In this document: piece by piece, positions 1 to 8,829 of the stretch | Position numbering within the stretch: the stretch's first letter is position 1 | Layout: every line of letters begins with the position of its first letter | Source of the DNA: Pectobacterium colocasium | Lineage (GTDB): Bacteria > Pseudomonadota > Gammaproteobacteria > Enterobacterales > Enterobacteriaceae | DNA: 64,000 bases | Direction: 5' to 3' | Assembly (NCBI RefSeq): GCF_020181655.1 | Contig: NZ_CP084032.1 | Location: 4,526,001 to 4,590,000 of the forward strand | Position numbers and translations under genes: made by a program | Notes under the pieces: model-generated | Told to the model about the DNA's origin: nothing | The model's input: only the letters and a program-made list of their open reading frames with translations | Databases searched by the model: none

Positions 1-744
1 GTAGCTCCAGCCCAGTTCACCACCGCCGTAGCCGCTGTTCCAGTTATAACGTCCTTCCGCGCTAAACACACTCTCGCCCCACACATAGCCGATGCGTAAG
101 CGGTAATGACCCATGTATTTGGTGATATCCGGGTTATCATCCTGGCTATCGGAGAAACGTATCCACGGTTTCACATCGACCTGCCAGTTGCCGTTCTGCG
201 CCATCAGACGAGTATAAGCGCGGTTCCAACTGCGTGACGTCGGTTCGGAACGGCCATTAGACTGGTGGTTAAAACCCACTTCCACATCCCGTAACGTCCA
301 GCCCGCGAAGGTGGCGTTCGTTGCCCAGCCCAAAAAGACCTGGGGTTCATAGTCCGTTTCACGAAACGGAGAAGACTCGCTTTTATTCGACAACTGCCAC
401 CATGAGCGCTGCGTGTAGGAAGCCCCCAGCAGCGAATTATCCCCCAGAATACCGCGCCAGATCGGGAAGCCCAGGCTCAACTGGTAATGCACTTCATCTT
501 TACGTGCTTCATTACCCCAGTTATAGCTCTGAATCGCTGTTTTATTGATATTGCTGGTATAGGTGTAGAGTAAGTAGTTACTTTCATAGGGATAGAGGAC
601 AAACGGGGTATCGTGCTCTTGTAACAGACTGGCGATAATGCTGCCACGTACCGCCGGTTGATTTGGCGCTGGCGCGTTTGTTGTGACTTCAGCATGGGCC
701 TGTGCCATCAGTAATGCTGCCAGTACGAATCCGATTTTATGCAT
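1..744 (-). CDS. pldA: Outer membrane phospholipase A (OMPLA), 3' end outside window
   Basis: Encodes the outer-membrane beta-barrel phospholipase that hydrolyses acyl ester bonds of phospholipids misplaced in the outer leaflet; the family dimerises and needs calcium. The frame is open from the ATG at 744 down to base 1, giving 248 residues of an expected ~290, so the C-terminal strands lie outside the window. The start is preceded by GGAG seven bases upstream. The first ~17 residues form a signal peptide ending near AQAHA. The catalytic stretch NHQSNGR, holding the active-site His and Ser, and the downstream SWNR are both visible. It diverges from yigI, as in E. coli. Identity is secure; only the 3' end is unseen. 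Confidence 0.95.
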   Translation of the reverse strand, partial: MHKIGFVLAALLMAQAHAEVTTNAPAPNQPAVRGSIIASLLQEHDTPFVLYPYESNYLLYTYTSNINKTAIQSYNWGNEARKDEVHYQLSLGFPIWRGILGDNSLLGASYTQRSWWQLSNKSESSPFRETDYEPQVFLGWATNATFAGWTLRDVEVGFNHQSNGRSEPTSRSWNRAYTRLMAQNGNWQVDVKPWIRFSDSQDDNPDITKYMGHYRLRIGYVWGESVFSAEGRYNWNSGYGGGELGWSY

Positions 745-776
745 TCATTTTCTCCGACATGTTTCTTCTCCGGCAT

Positions 777-828
777 TCTTTTATAAATAAAGTCTTTTAT
801 CTAAATAAACTCTTTTATCTAAATAGCG
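777..828. repeat. Three imperfect 18-bp AT-rich tandem units between pldA and yigI
   Basis: Three consecutive units begin TCTTTTAT. The first is 16 bp (777-792); the second and third (793-810 and 811-828) are 18 bp and share TCTTTTATCTAAATA exactly. They lie in the divergent pldA-yigI spacer, upstream of pldA. The T/A-rich composition suggests slippage; any promoter role is not evident. Confidence 0.7.
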
Positions 829-1016
829 ATAAGCCTTGCCCACTCAAGCCCGCCATTCTACACAGTTCCGCGACATTTGAATTACCGTTCCTCCGTTTCT
901 CAGCCTTTTCTGGCAAGAAACAAAATCAATGCATAAAATAAACATTCACATAACCTTAGTGCATCAAATCGCCTACATTTAATGTGTATCTCTTATTGCT
1001 CGGACGGAAAACAACG

Positions 1017-1505
1017 ATGGCTAACCTCCCCTCATCTCAGGGAACGATATTAACCAGAGATACCGTGCGCCAGCTTGTTGGCGAGATTTTCATTTACAAA
1101 ATGCCGTTCAACATTGAGCTAGGCCTTGAGCTACAGCAATTTGAAGCTGATAAGGCCGTCCTGACGTTCGTCCGGCAAGAGAAGCTCATCGGCAATGCGG
1201 CACAAAAGATTCTGCATGGCGGCGTGATTGCCGCCGGGTTGGACGTTGCTGCCGGAGTGGTGTGCGTCGGTAACACGCTGCTGCGCCATGAGACGATCAG
1301 CGAGCAGGAGTTTCATCATCGGCTTGCCCGCATGGGAACCATTGATATGCGAGTAGATTATCTGCGTCCGGGTTATGGGGAACACTTCACCATTACCAGT
1401 ACGCTACTGCGCGGCGGCAATAAAATCGCCGTCGCACGCGCCGAATTGCATAACGAGCAGGGTTCACATCTGGCCAGCGCCACCGCCACCTATATTGTTG
1501 GATAG
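1017..1505 (+). CDS. yigI: YigI-type hotdog-fold acyl-CoA thioesterase
   Basis: A 162-residue single-domain hotdog protein. The segment [14 protein letters not shown] near residue 67 is the helix and active-site stretch of the PaaI/YigI thioesterase group, and [14 protein letters not shown] closely matches E. coli YigI. The family hydrolyses medium- and long-chain acyl-CoA in the cytoplasm. A frame extends upstream to 984, but those 11 residues have no family counterpart; the ATG at 1017 follows a GGACGGA stretch and gives the usual length. The position between pldA and rarD matches E. coli. The physiological substrate cannot be read from sequence. Confidence 0.9.
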   Translation: MANLPSSQGTILTRDTVRQLVGEIFIYKMPFNIELGLELQQFEADKAVLTFVRQEKLIGNAAQKILHGGVIAAGLDVAAGVVCVGNTLLRHETISEQEFHHRLARMGTIDMRVDYLRPGYGEHFTITSTLLRGGNKIAVARAELHNEQGSHLASATATYIVG

Positions 1506-1602
1506 CATTTCGTTGGCAAAGATTGTCATGAACACTTTACGTGAAAGCGCTCACAGTTTTGGGTAGACTTAGCGTTTTCCCGCCGTCCTTATCGAGTCAC
1601 CC

Positions 1603-2493
1603 ATGAACGCGCAACAAACCCGTGAGGGGATATTTTTCGCCCTCGGTGCGTATTTCATTTGGGGAATTGCTCCCGTTTATTTCAAGCTGCTTGAGCACGT
1701 TCCACCCAATGAAATACTGACGCACCGTATTATCTGGTCATTCTTCTTTATGCTGATCCTGCTGACGATTGGCCGGAAATGGCGTCAGGTGAGCTATGCC
1801 TGCCGCAACGTCAAGCACCTGTTTCTGCTGGCATTAACGGCGGTGCTTATCGGTGGAAACTGGCTGTTGTACATCTGGGCGGTCAACAATCATCACATGC
1901 TGGAAGCCAGTCTGGGATATTTTATCAACCCGCTGGTCAACGTTATGTTGGGTATGATTTTCCTTGGCGAGCGCTTTCGCCGTCTGCAATGGCTGGCCGT
2001 ACTACTCGCGGTGACAGGTGTACTGGTTCAACTGTGGACGTTCGGATCGCTGCCGGTTATCGCGCTAGGGCTGGCATTCAGCTTCGCGTTATACGGCCTG
2101 CTGCGTAAGAAAATTGGGATCGACGGGCAAACCGGGATGCTGATCGAAACGCTGTGGCTGCTGCCGGTGGCGGTCATTTATCTGTTTTTTATTGCCGACA
2201 CGCCAAGCAGTCATCTGACGGCCAATCCCTGGTCGCTGAACCTGCTGCTGCTCTCGGCTGGGATCGTCACCACCGTGCCGCTGCTGTTTTTCACCGCGGC
2301 GGCCATGCGCCTGCGCCTGTCGACGCTCGGCTTTTTCCAGTATCTCGGCCCTACCATCATGTTCCTGCTGGCCGTGGTGTTCTACGGGGAAACGTTTAGC
2401 AGCGACAAGCTGGTCACGTTTGCCTTCATCTGGGGCGCGCTGGGGCTGTTCATTTTGGATGCGCTTTATACGCAGCGTAAGCTACGGCGATAA
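1603..2493 (+). CDS. rarD: EamA/DMT-family permease RarD
   Basis: A 296-residue inner-membrane protein with about ten hydrophobic segments arranged as two EamA repeats, typical of the drug/metabolite transporter superfamily. The N-terminus GIFFALGAYFIWGIAPVYFKL is the RarD signature region. RarD members are named for a chloramphenicol-sensitivity phenotype, but the transported substrate is not established. It follows yigI by ~97 bp on the same strand, so co-transcription is possible. Length equals E. coli RarD. Confidence 0.92.
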   Translation: MNAQQTREGIFFALGAYFIWGIAPVYFKLLEHVPPNEILTHRIIWSFFFMLILLTIGRKWRQVSYACRNVKHLFLLALTAVLIGGNWLLYIWAVNNHHMLEASLGYFINPLVNVMLGMIFLGERFRRLQWLAVLLAVTGVLVQLWTFGSLPVIALGLAFSFALYGLLRKKIGIDGQTGMLIETLWLLPVAVIYLFFIADTPSSHLTANPWSLNLLLLSAGIVTTVPLLFFTAAAMRLRLSTLGFFQYLGPTIMFLLAVVFYGETFSSDKLVTFAFIWGALGLFILDALYTQRKLRR

Positions 2494-2576
2494 TCGCACA
2501 GAGCAGAGATGTTGCATTGAAGGAAAAGACATGATACGCCTGCTGGTGAATACCCATCAGGCGCATCGGTGAAAAC

Positions 2577-3527
2577 TTACAGCCAGTTTTTACGTTTGAA
2601 ATAGAGGTAAGGTGCCAGTCCAGCGAGAATCATCAGCACAATCGCACCTGGATAACCAAACGACCACTTCAGTTCAGGCATAAATTCAAAGTTCATCCCG
2701 TAGCTGGACGCCACCAGCGTCGGTGGCAGGAACACCACGGAGACCACCGAGAAGATCTTGATAATCCGGCTCTGCTCGATGTTGATGAAGCCCATCGCCG
2801 CCTGCATCAGGAAGTTAACTTTCTGGAACAGGGATTCATTGTGCGGCAGCAGGGATTCGATATCGCGTAAAATTTCGCGCGCCTGTTCCAATTGGCCGGA
2901 TGGCAAACGGGCTTTACGCACCAGAAAATTCAACGCGCGTTGGGTATCCATCAGGCACAGGCGCACTTTCCAGCCCACGTCTTCCAGCTCTGCTAACGTG
3001 GACAACGCATCGTCGTACTCTTCGCCCTGCCGCCCTTCCATAATGATGCGGCTCAGCGATTCCAGATCGCTGTAGATGTTCTCGATTTCATCCGCCAGTT
3101 GCTCAATTTTGGTCTCAAAGAGATCGAGCAGCAGTTCATAAGCATTGCCGTCCACCAGCGTTTGGTTGCGGGCGCGCATGCGATACAGGCGGAACGCGGG
3201 CAGTTCACGCTCGCGCAGGGTGTACAGGCGACCATCGCGGATAGTAAACGCCACCGTGGAGTTACCGGCGTGATCCTCAGCATCTTCAAAGAAGAAAAAG
3301 GAGTGAATGTGCAGACCATCTTCATCTTCAAAAAAACGTGCCGACGCTTCAATATCTTCGAGTTCCGGACGGGTTGCCAGGCTTTGTCCCAGTTCGTTTT
3401 GTACTTTTTCACGCTCATCGTCTTCTGGTTCGATCAAATCGACCCAAACTGACGTGGTGAGATCATCGGAGTCATCCAGTTCCAGACGAGATAAACGGCA
3501 ATTATCCAGTTTAAATGCGCTCAGCAT
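2577..3527 (-). CDS. corA: CorA magnesium/cobalt/nickel channel
   Basis: A 316-residue protein identical in length to E. coli CorA. It has a large N-terminal cytoplasmic domain rich in acidic and helical sequence and two C-terminal membrane helices; the pore signature YGMN is near residues 276-279, followed by the periplasmic loop MPELKW. CorA forms a homopentameric channel for Mg2+ uptake. The frame is open 17 codons further upstream, but homology starts at MLSAFKLDN (ATG at 3527). A ~250-nt leader precedes it and probably takes part in regulation. Confidence 0.96.
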   Translation of the reverse strand: MLSAFKLDNCRLSRLELDDSDDLTTSVWVDLIEPEDDEREKVQNELGQSLATRPELEDIEASARFFEDEDGLHIHSFFFFEDAEDHAGNSTVAFTIRDGRLYTLRERELPAFRLYRMRARNQTLVDGNAYELLLDLFETKIEQLADEIENIYSDLESLSRIIMEGRQGEEYDDALSTLAELEDVGWKVRLCLMDTQRALNFLVRKARLPSGQLEQAREILRDIESLLPHNESLFQKVNFLMQAAMGFINIEQSRIIKIFSVVSVVFLPPTLVASSYGMNFEFMPELKWSFGYPGAIVLMILAGLAPYLYFKRKNWL

Positions 3528-3776
3528 GGGCCATAGCTCCCCTTTCAGTAGCAGAGATGGACAACGCGATTGAAGCACAGAAACAGAGGTGAGGTGTCAC
3601 CGGCAGGTTTCAGTCCGTTCGACGGATCTGACTCGTAGCGACAAAAACAGCGTCGCTGACAACCACGAAGGCTATCAGCAGAGGAAGATAGCCTTAGAAG
3701 TTGTACCTAATGAACAGGTTAGTGAGCCAGTATCGACTGGGTGTGTCCAAGGCGTTAGTCCTCCGAGAATAATGAT
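3528..3776 (-). promoter_or_regulatory. corA 5' leader with two hairpins
   Basis: A long untranslated leader can be drawn from a candidate sigma-70 promoter (-35 TTGAAG at 3806-3811, -10 TAACAT at 3783-3788, 17-bp spacer) to the corA ATG. It holds a small ORF (3694-3750), a 9-bp stem with 10-nt loop (arms 3668-3676 and 3687-3695) touching that ORF's stop codon, and a second hairpin around 3609-3632 built on TCCGT/ACGGA. In Salmonella the corA leader contains a short ORF (corL) coupling translation to Rho termination. The arrangement here fits that, but the mechanism is inferred. Confidence 0.5.
3694..3750 (-). CDS. Possible corL-like leader peptide, 18 residues, TTG start
   Basis: A short frame in the corA leader begins at TTG (3750-3748), nine bases after the strong Shine-Dalgarno sequence GGAGG, and ends at TAA (3696-3694). 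The product would be 18 residues, MDTPSRYWLTNLFIRYNF. It is aromatic- and Arg-containing and shows no domain. Its stop codon overlaps the distal arm of the 3668-3695 hairpin, so ribosome occupancy would affect folding. A role like corL is inferred from position only; chance occurrence cannot be excluded. Confidence 0.4.
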   Translation of the reverse strand: MDTPSRYWLTNLFIRYNF

Positions 3777-3936
3777 GCGCGCATGTTACGCCGAGATGAA
3801 AAAGACTTCAACTTTAAAACCGCGGCGGAAACACGCTGTAAAATATTGGTCAAATGAATGGGGTTTATCCAATAAATCCAGCGCTGAAGCGGTAAAAAAC
3901 GCAGTCCCCCAAGCAAAGAGGAACTGCATCTGTCGG
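3777..3936. other. corA upstream spacer with candidate promoter
   Basis: The spacer between the corA leader and the cyclase stop codon. Reading the minus strand, TTGAAG (3806-3811) and TAACAT (3783-3788) with a 17-bp gap make a reasonable sigma-70 promoter for corA. No gene is supported here; long plus-strand frames crossing it run antisense to the leader and cyclase gene. Confidence 0.45.
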
Positions 3937-4683
3937 TCAGGCATTGTCCGGCAAATAAGCAATGGCTCGGACGGGGAAACCGGGTGCGCCAGCAAAATTA
4001 GGGTAGCTGACGTGGATATAAGCACCGGTAGGCGGCAGTTGATGCAGGTTATTCAGTACCTCAACCTGCCAGGCATTCTGGTTTAGTACAAAGAACTCAC
4101 CAATAAGCCCGTTGTTGCGACGGAAATCAGCGGCGGAATCCGTATCCAGCGTTTCGTGCCCCACCGCGCTAATACCACGCTCTTCAAACAGGAACGTCAG
4201 TGCCTCAAACGACCACCCCGGCGTATGGCTGTTGCCCTGTTCGTCTCTATTGGCGAAGGCATCAATATCGGGCCAGCGTGTACTCCAGCCGCTGGCAAAC
4301 GCGACAAAGCTGCCTGACGGAATTTCCCCGTGCTCACGCTCAAACGCCAGGATATCGTCAACCGACAAACGGTAGTCAGCATCACGTGCGACAGCGTCTT
4401 GCTTGTGGATCACCGCCAGCGGCAGCAACAGCTCTTTATTATCAATACGGTCCAGATAACGTTTGCCCGCGACAAAATGCCCCGGCGCATCAATATGCGT
4501 CCCCGTCTGCGTCGCGAATGTCACGGACTGTGCGAAAAAGCCATGCTCTTCAACGTTAAATAACGTCTTGCGCTGCAACACGCCTTCAAACGCGCTAAAA
4601 ATAGGAATCGACTCCGTCACCGTGTGCGTGAGATCGACCCATTTTTTCTTCTGTAATTCGGCAATAATCTGCTCTAGCGTCAT
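3937..4683 (-). CDS. Cyclase-family (KynB-like) metal-dependent hydrolase
   Basis: A 248-residue protein of the cyclase/kynurenine formamidase family (Pfam PF04199). The metal-binding motif TGTHIDAPGHF is in the first third, and the histidine-containing segment SAVGHETLDTD follows in the second half. Relatives include arylformamidase and isatin hydrolase, so amide or lactam hydrolysis is likely; the substrate is unknown. Two ATGs are possible: 4689 sits only two bases from AGGAG, while 4683 is spaced seven bases and is preferred. The gene stands alone between corA and uvrD and is not part of the E. coli backbone at this point. Confidence 0.8.
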   Translation of the reverse strand: MTLEQIIAELQKKKWVDLTHTVTESIPIFSAFEGVLQRKTLFNVEEHGFFAQSVTFATQTGTHIDAPGHFVAGKRYLDRIDNKELLLPLAVIHKQDAVARDADYRLSVDDILAFEREHGEIPSGSFVAFASGWSTRWPDIDAFANRDEQGNSHTPGWSFEALTFLFEERGISAVGHETLDTDSAADFRRNNGLIGEFFVLNQNAWQVEVLNNLHQLPPTGAYIHVSYPNFAGAPGFPVRAIAYLPDNA

Positions 4684-4810
4684 GGGCATGCTCCTTTTTT
4701 ATTGTGATACCACACATCCTGGATACGCGCTAGACCACCTAGCATTGTCGAAAATGGTGATAAAGATTAATACCCGTTTTTTATGAGATATACCGACTCA
4801 CACATGACAA

Positions 4811-6973
4811 TCACACCGTTTCCAGCCGGGCATAGGCGGCAACCAGCCATTTAATCCCCTGCCCTTGAAACGCCACCTGAAGACGGGCGTGATCGCCGCT
4901 GCCTTCCAGATTCACGATCGTGCCTTCCCCAAATTTTGCATGGCGAACCCGCTGCCCCAATTTGTAACCGCTGTCGTTTTGCGTGACCGGCGTGCCGAGA
5001 CGCTGATGATTGACCGGGCGGGAGACGCTGGCGCGTAGCCGCACTTCTTCAACACACTCTTCAGGCAGCTCGCCAACAAATCGGGAAGGTCGATGATAGG
5101 CCTCTTTGCCGTATAAACGGCGGGATTCGGCGTAGGTTATCGTCAGTTTCTCCATCGCACGCGTCACGCCGACGTAAGCCAGACGGCGCTCTTCTTCCAG
5201 ACGCCCGCCTTCATCCAGCGACATCTGGCTGGGGAACATGCCTTCTTCCATGCCGACGATAAACACCTGCGGGAACTCCAGCCCTTTCGCCGAGTGCAGC
5301 GTCATGAGCTGTACCGCGTCCTGATTGGCATCCGCCTGACCTTCCCCCGCTTCCAGCGCGGCATGCGACAGGAAAGCCTGAAGCGGCATCAAATCCTGAT
5401 CTTCTTCCTGATAGCTGAACTGGCGCGTCGCCGTCACCAATTCCTCCAGGTTTTCTACTCGCGCCTGCCCTTTCTCGCCTTTTTCCTGTTCGTACATGCT
5501 CCACAGGCCGGAATCTTTAATCACCCGGTCAGTTTGCACATGCAGCGGCAATTCCGACGTTTCATAGGCCAAGACATCGATCAATTCGATAAAACGCTGT
5601 AGCGATGCCGCCGCCCGTCCGGCCAGCACTTTCTCCTGCAACAGCGCCCGCGTGGCTTGCCACAGCGTCAGTTGACGATCGCGCGACGTCTGGCGGACGA
5701 CATCCAGCGTGCGGTCGCCAATACCGCGCGTCGGCGTATTCACCACACGCTCAAACGCTGCATCGTCGTTACGGTTGGCGATCAGACGCAGATAAGACAG
5801 CGCGTCTTTAATTTCCTGACGCTCAAAGAAGCGCATGCCGCCATAGATGCGGTACGGCATACTCTGCTGCAACAGCGCCTCTTCCAGCACGCGCGACTGG
5901 GCGTTGCTCCGGTAAAGAATGGCGTTATCCTTCAGCGCTCCGCCATTTTCCTGCCAGGTTTTAATCCGGTTGACGACGTAACGCGCTTCATCCAGCTCGT
6001 TAAACGCGCAATACAACGAGATAGGTTCGCCCTCTACGCCATCGGTCCATAGGTTCTTGCCGAGTCGCCCGCCGTTATGGGCAATCAGCGCATTCGCCGC
6101 TTTCAAAATATTGCTGGTCGAGCGGTAGTTCTGCTCCAGACGGATCGTTTCTGCGCCAGCAAAATCCTTCAGGAACAGCTGAATATTTTCGACCTGCGCC
6201 CCGCGCCAGCCGTAAATCGACTGATCGTCATCCCCGACGATCATCACTTTGGCGCTGTCGCCCGCCAGCATACGGATCCAGGCGTACTGAATGCGGTTGG
6301 TATCCTGAAATTCATCCACCAGAATATTGGTAAAACGTTCGCGATAGTGATTCAGCACGTGCGGCTTGTTCAGCCACAGTTCATGGGCGCGCAGCAGCAG
6401 TTCGGCAAAATCCACCAGCCCGGCGCGATCGCACGCTTCCTGATAGGCCTGATACACGCGCTGCCACGTTTGCTCAATAGGGTTGCCGTAGCTTTCAATA
6501 TGCTGCGGGCGCAGACCTTCATCCTTCTTCCCATTGATGAACCACATCGCCTGACGCGGCGGCCACTGTTTCTCGTCCAGATTGAGTGCCCGAATCAGGC
6601 GTTTCAGCAGACGCAACTGATCTTCGCTGTCCAGAATCTGGAAATCCTGCGGCAGATTGGCATCCATATGGTGCGCACGCAGCAGGCGGTGTGCCAGCCC
6701 GTGGAAAGTGCCAATCCACATGCCGCCCTGGCTGGTGCCGATCAGGTGATCGATACGATGGCGCATCTCCGCCGCCGCTTTGTTGGTAAATGTCACCGCC
6801 ATGATGGAGTACGGCGAACAGTTTTCGACAGACAAAAGCCAGGCGATGCGGTGTACCAGTACCCGTGTTTTGCCGCTGCCTGCCCCCGCCAGCACTAATA
6901 AATTACTGCGCGGCGCGGCTACCGCGTCACGCTGTTTGTCGTTGAGGCCATCGAGCAGATCAGAAACGTCCAT
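4811..6973 (-). CDS. uvrD: DNA helicase II UvrD
   Basis: A 720-residue SF1A 3'-5' helicase, the same length as E. coli UvrD. It has the Q motif LNDKQRDAV, Walker A AGAGSGKT (residues ~29-36), DEFQDTN (motif II), [13 protein letters not shown] (motif III) and QLMTLHSAKGLEFPQV (motif V). It unwinds incised strands in nucleotide excision and mismatch repair and strips RecA from DNA. The C-terminal KFGEGTIVNLEG segment is the Tudor-like tail that contacts UvrB and RNA polymerase. A LexA-type box lies upstream at 7149-7164, with a 111-bp repeat between it and the start codon. Confidence 0.97.
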   Translation of the reverse strand: MDVSDLLDGLNDKQRDAVAAPRSNLLVLAGAGSGKTRVLVHRIAWLLSVENCSPYSIMAVTFTNKAAAEMRHRIDHLIGTSQGGMWIGTFHGLAHRLLRAHHMDANLPQDFQILDSEDQLRLLKRLIRALNLDEKQWPPRQAMWFINGKKDEGLRPQHIESYGNPIEQTWQRVYQAYQEACDRAGLVDFAELLLRAHELWLNKPHVLNHYRERFTNILVDEFQDTNRIQYAWIRMLAGDSAKVMIVGDDDQSIYGWRGAQVENIQLFLKDFAGAETIRLEQNYRSTSNILKAANALIAHNGGRLGKNLWTDGVEGEPISLYCAFNELDEARYVVNRIKTWQENGGALKDNAILYRSNAQSRVLEEALLQQSMPYRIYGGMRFFERQEIKDALSYLRLIANRNDDAAFERVVNTPTRGIGDRTLDVVRQTSRDRQLTLWQATRALLQEKVLAGRAAASLQRFIELIDVLAYETSELPLHVQTDRVIKDSGLWSMYEQEKGEKGQARVENLEELVTATRQFSYQEEDQDLMPLQAFLSHAALEAGEGQADANQDAVQLMTLHSAKGLEFPQVFIVGMEEGMFPSQMSLDEGGRLEEERRLAYVGVTRAMEKLTITYAESRRLYGKEAYHRPSRFVGELPEECVEEVRLRASVSRPVNHQRLGTPVTQNDSGYKLGQRVRHAKFGEGTIVNLEGSGDHARLQVAFQGQGIKWLVAAYARLETV

Positions 6974-7016
6974 AGGTACGGGTTATCCGGTGAGGGAAAC
7001 GCCGCACATGTAAGTC

Positions 7017-7127
7017 ATGCCGATCGTTTAAGCATCGAGATACACGGGGCGACCACAGGGGTGAGGCCTCCCTACGGGAACCTCCCCCTGTGTTTCCCCT
7101 AATAACGGGCTTAAGTGACCAGTATTC
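7017..7127. repeat. Interspersed palindromic repeat, copy A (uvrD leader)
   Basis: A 111-bp element that recurs at 55278-55387 with four substitutions and one single-base indel. It folds into a long imperfect hairpin: inner arms CACAGGGG (7054-7061) and CCCCTGTG (7085-7092), then GAGG/CCTC (7063-7066 and 7081-7084), and outer arms GTTTAAGC (7026-7033) and GCTTAAGT (7109-7116). It lies between the uvrD LexA box and start codon, so it should be transcribed into the leader. It carries no ORF. Confidence 0.85.
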
Positions 7128-7148
7128 GCACATGCGAGGGCGTTTCCA

Positions 7149-7164
7149 CTGGTAATTTATACAG
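7149..7164 (-). promoter_or_regulatory. LexA (SOS) box of uvrD
   Basis: On the minus strand the 16-mer CTGTATAAATTACCAG matches the CTG-N10-CAG SOS box and closely resembles the E. coli uvrD operator (CTGTATATATACCCAG). It lies 176 bp upstream of the uvrD ATG, just downstream of the yigB stop codon. A TATAAA within it could serve as the -10. LexA repression and SOS induction of uvrD are inferred from this match. Confidence 0.75.
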
Positions 7165-7177
7165 ATTAATGCGGTGA

Positions 7178-7894
7178 TTATAACAACGCCGACAGCGATG
7201 CCAACCGCGAAATTTCAATATGCGGCAGCAGTCGGGCATCCCCAATCTGCGTCAGGCTGCCTTCACGCAGGTTAATCCAGCAGGCCTGCATACCGCAGCG
7301 GATCGACCCCGCCACATCGGTCGTGAGATCGTCGCCCACGTGAAGGATCGCATGCAAAGGCAGATTGAGTTTTTCCGCTGCCAGATGGTACATGTCATCA
7401 AACGGTTTGGCACGACCGTGCGGGCCAGCGCGCAGGATGAACGAAAAATAGCGATCGAGACCAAAGCGGTGCGGCTCAGCATTACCATTGGTGATGGCGG
7501 CCAGCGGCACTTTCTCGGCTAACGCCGCCAGCGTCTGGTGCGTCTCTTCGGTAATCGTAATCTGGCTGCGCCAGTGGGCAAAATTTTCCATTGCCGCTTT
7601 TGCGCCATCCTTCGCTTCTGCCGCGCTCAGTCCACGTTCTAACATGGCCAGTTCAGCCGCACGGCGACGCCATTCGCTCACGTCGTGATAGATGTCTGGT
7701 TCGCGCTCAAGCAAGGTCTGGCGTAAGTTCTGAAAATCCTCCGCCTGGAAGTCACGAAGCGCAGGATGGTACTGTTGCAGAAAGCGGATTGACTCTTGCC
7801 CCGTGCGCCGGATGACGTCCGCGTTGTCGTACAGCGTGTCATCCAGATCGAACGTGATCGCCCGGATCGGGCCAAGAGATCGGTAAAAATGCAT
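7178..7894 (-). CDS. yigB: HAD phosphatase YigB (riboflavin pathway)
   Basis: A 238-residue HAD-superfamily phosphatase. The nucleophile motif FDLDDT is at residues 15-20 (Asp16, Asp18), ITNGN is motif II and [12 protein letters not shown] is motif IV. E. coli YigB dephosphorylates 5-amino-6-(5-phospho-D-ribitylamino)uracil in riboflavin synthesis and several other phosphometabolites. Its ATG shares one base with the xerC stop codon (TGATG), indicating translational coupling at the end of the dapF-yigA-xerC-yigB operon. Confidence 0.94.
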   Translation of the reverse strand: MHFYRSLGPIRAITFDLDDTLYDNADVIRRTGQESIRFLQQYHPALRDFQAEDFQNLRQTLLEREPDIYHDVSEWRRRAAELAMLERGLSAAEAKDGAKAAMENFAHWRSQITITEETHQTLAALAEKVPLAAITNGNAEPHRFGLDRYFSFILRAGPHGRAKPFDDMYHLAAEKLNLPLHAILHVGDDLTTDVAGSIRCGMQACWINLREGSLTQIGDARLLPHIEISRLASLSALL

Positions 7895-8829
7895 CAGGGT
7901 TTCCCTCGTTTGGCGCGTGGATGCGCAGCATCGTACACGGAGGCTAAATGTTGAAAATCAAGATGGGTATAAATCTGTGTTGTAGACAGGTTGGCATGGC
8001 CCAGTAGCTCTTGCACCGCCCGTAAATCCCCGCTGGATTCCAGCATGTGCGTCGCAAAGGAGTGGCGCAGCTTATGCGGATGAACATGGCTATTTACGCC
8101 CTGCTTAATCCCCCATTCGGCAAAACGCTTCTGCACGTTGCGCATCGAAATGCGTCGTCCCTGATTGGAGATAAAAACGGCATCATCCTGCGGGCCAAAC
8201 AGTTCGCGCAGCGCCAGCCAGCGTTCCAGCCAGGTTACCGCCGTTTTTCCTATCGGCAATTTGCGCTCTTTGCTGCCCTTCCCCATGACCCAAACTTCAC
8301 CGCTGGCCAGATCGATATGCTGACAGTTCATACCGACCATTTCCGCCAAACGCAGCCCCGCACCGTACATCACTTCGAGCATCGTGCGGTCGCGCACCGC
8401 GAGAGGATCGTCCAGATCGATCTCCAGCAGCCTGCCCATTTCATCCACATCCATATTCTTTGGCAACGGGCGTCCGGCTCGCGGTGTGGATACCCCTTTC
8501 GCCGGATTAGCCGCCAGCACGCCGCGTGACACCATCCAGTCGAGAAAGCTGCGTAATGCCGATAGGCGCAACGCCAGACTCCCTGAATGCAGACCATCGC
8601 GTTTACTGCGGGATACCACGGAACGCACGCCAGCGGCGTCCAGCTTACGCCAGTCGCTCACACCCGCAGCAGAGAGAATGGTGATAACCGCAGACAGTTG
8701 ACGCAAATAGCTGGTCTGCGTGAGCGGGCTTAGCTGACGCTCTACTTTCAGATAGCGCAGGAAAGCCTCAACATCGGCGTGTAAAGGGGACGAGGAAGGT
8801 ACCTCCGATGACGCGGGCTGTCGGCTCAT
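7894..8829 (-). CDS. xerC: Tyrosine recombinase XerC
   Basis: A 311-residue site-specific recombinase that acts with XerD at dif to resolve chromosome dimers. An N-terminal SAM-like core-binding domain precedes the catalytic domain, which shows Arg in GAGLRLAEM, Lys in [21 protein letters not shown] (His and Arg) and the nucleophile Tyr in [11 protein letters not shown]. It overlaps yigA by four bases (ATGA) and shares one base with yigB. The arrangement is the same as in E. coli. Confidence 0.97.
   Translation of the reverse strand: MSRQPASSEVPSSSPLHADVEAFLRYLKVERQLSPLTQTSYLRQLSAVITILSAAGVSDWRKLDAAGVRSVVSRSKRDGLHSGSLALRLSALRSFLDWMVSRGVLAANPAKGVSTPRAGRPLPKNMDVDEMGRLLEIDLDDPLAVRDRTMLEVMYGAGLRLAEMVGMNCQHIDLASGEVWVMGKGSKERKLPIGKTAVTWLERWLALRELFGPQDDAVFISNQGRRISMRNVQKRFAEWGIKQGVNSHVHPHKLRHSFATHMLESSGDLRAVQELLGHANLSTTQIYTHLDFQHLASVYDAAHPRAKRGKP

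Noticed and set aside
2537-2563. Hairpin CGCCTG/CAGGCG between rarD and corA as a terminator
   Set aside because: Stem is short and interrupted and no T-tract follows on either strand; kept out as unsupported.
3589-4086. A 165-codon frame crossing the corA leader
   Set aside because: Runs antisense to the corA leader hairpins and to the cyclase C-terminus; low-complexity product without a domain.
6077-6898. A 273-codon open frame opposite uvrD
   Set aside because: Antisense shadow of uvrD helicase motifs; no ribosome site or homology.
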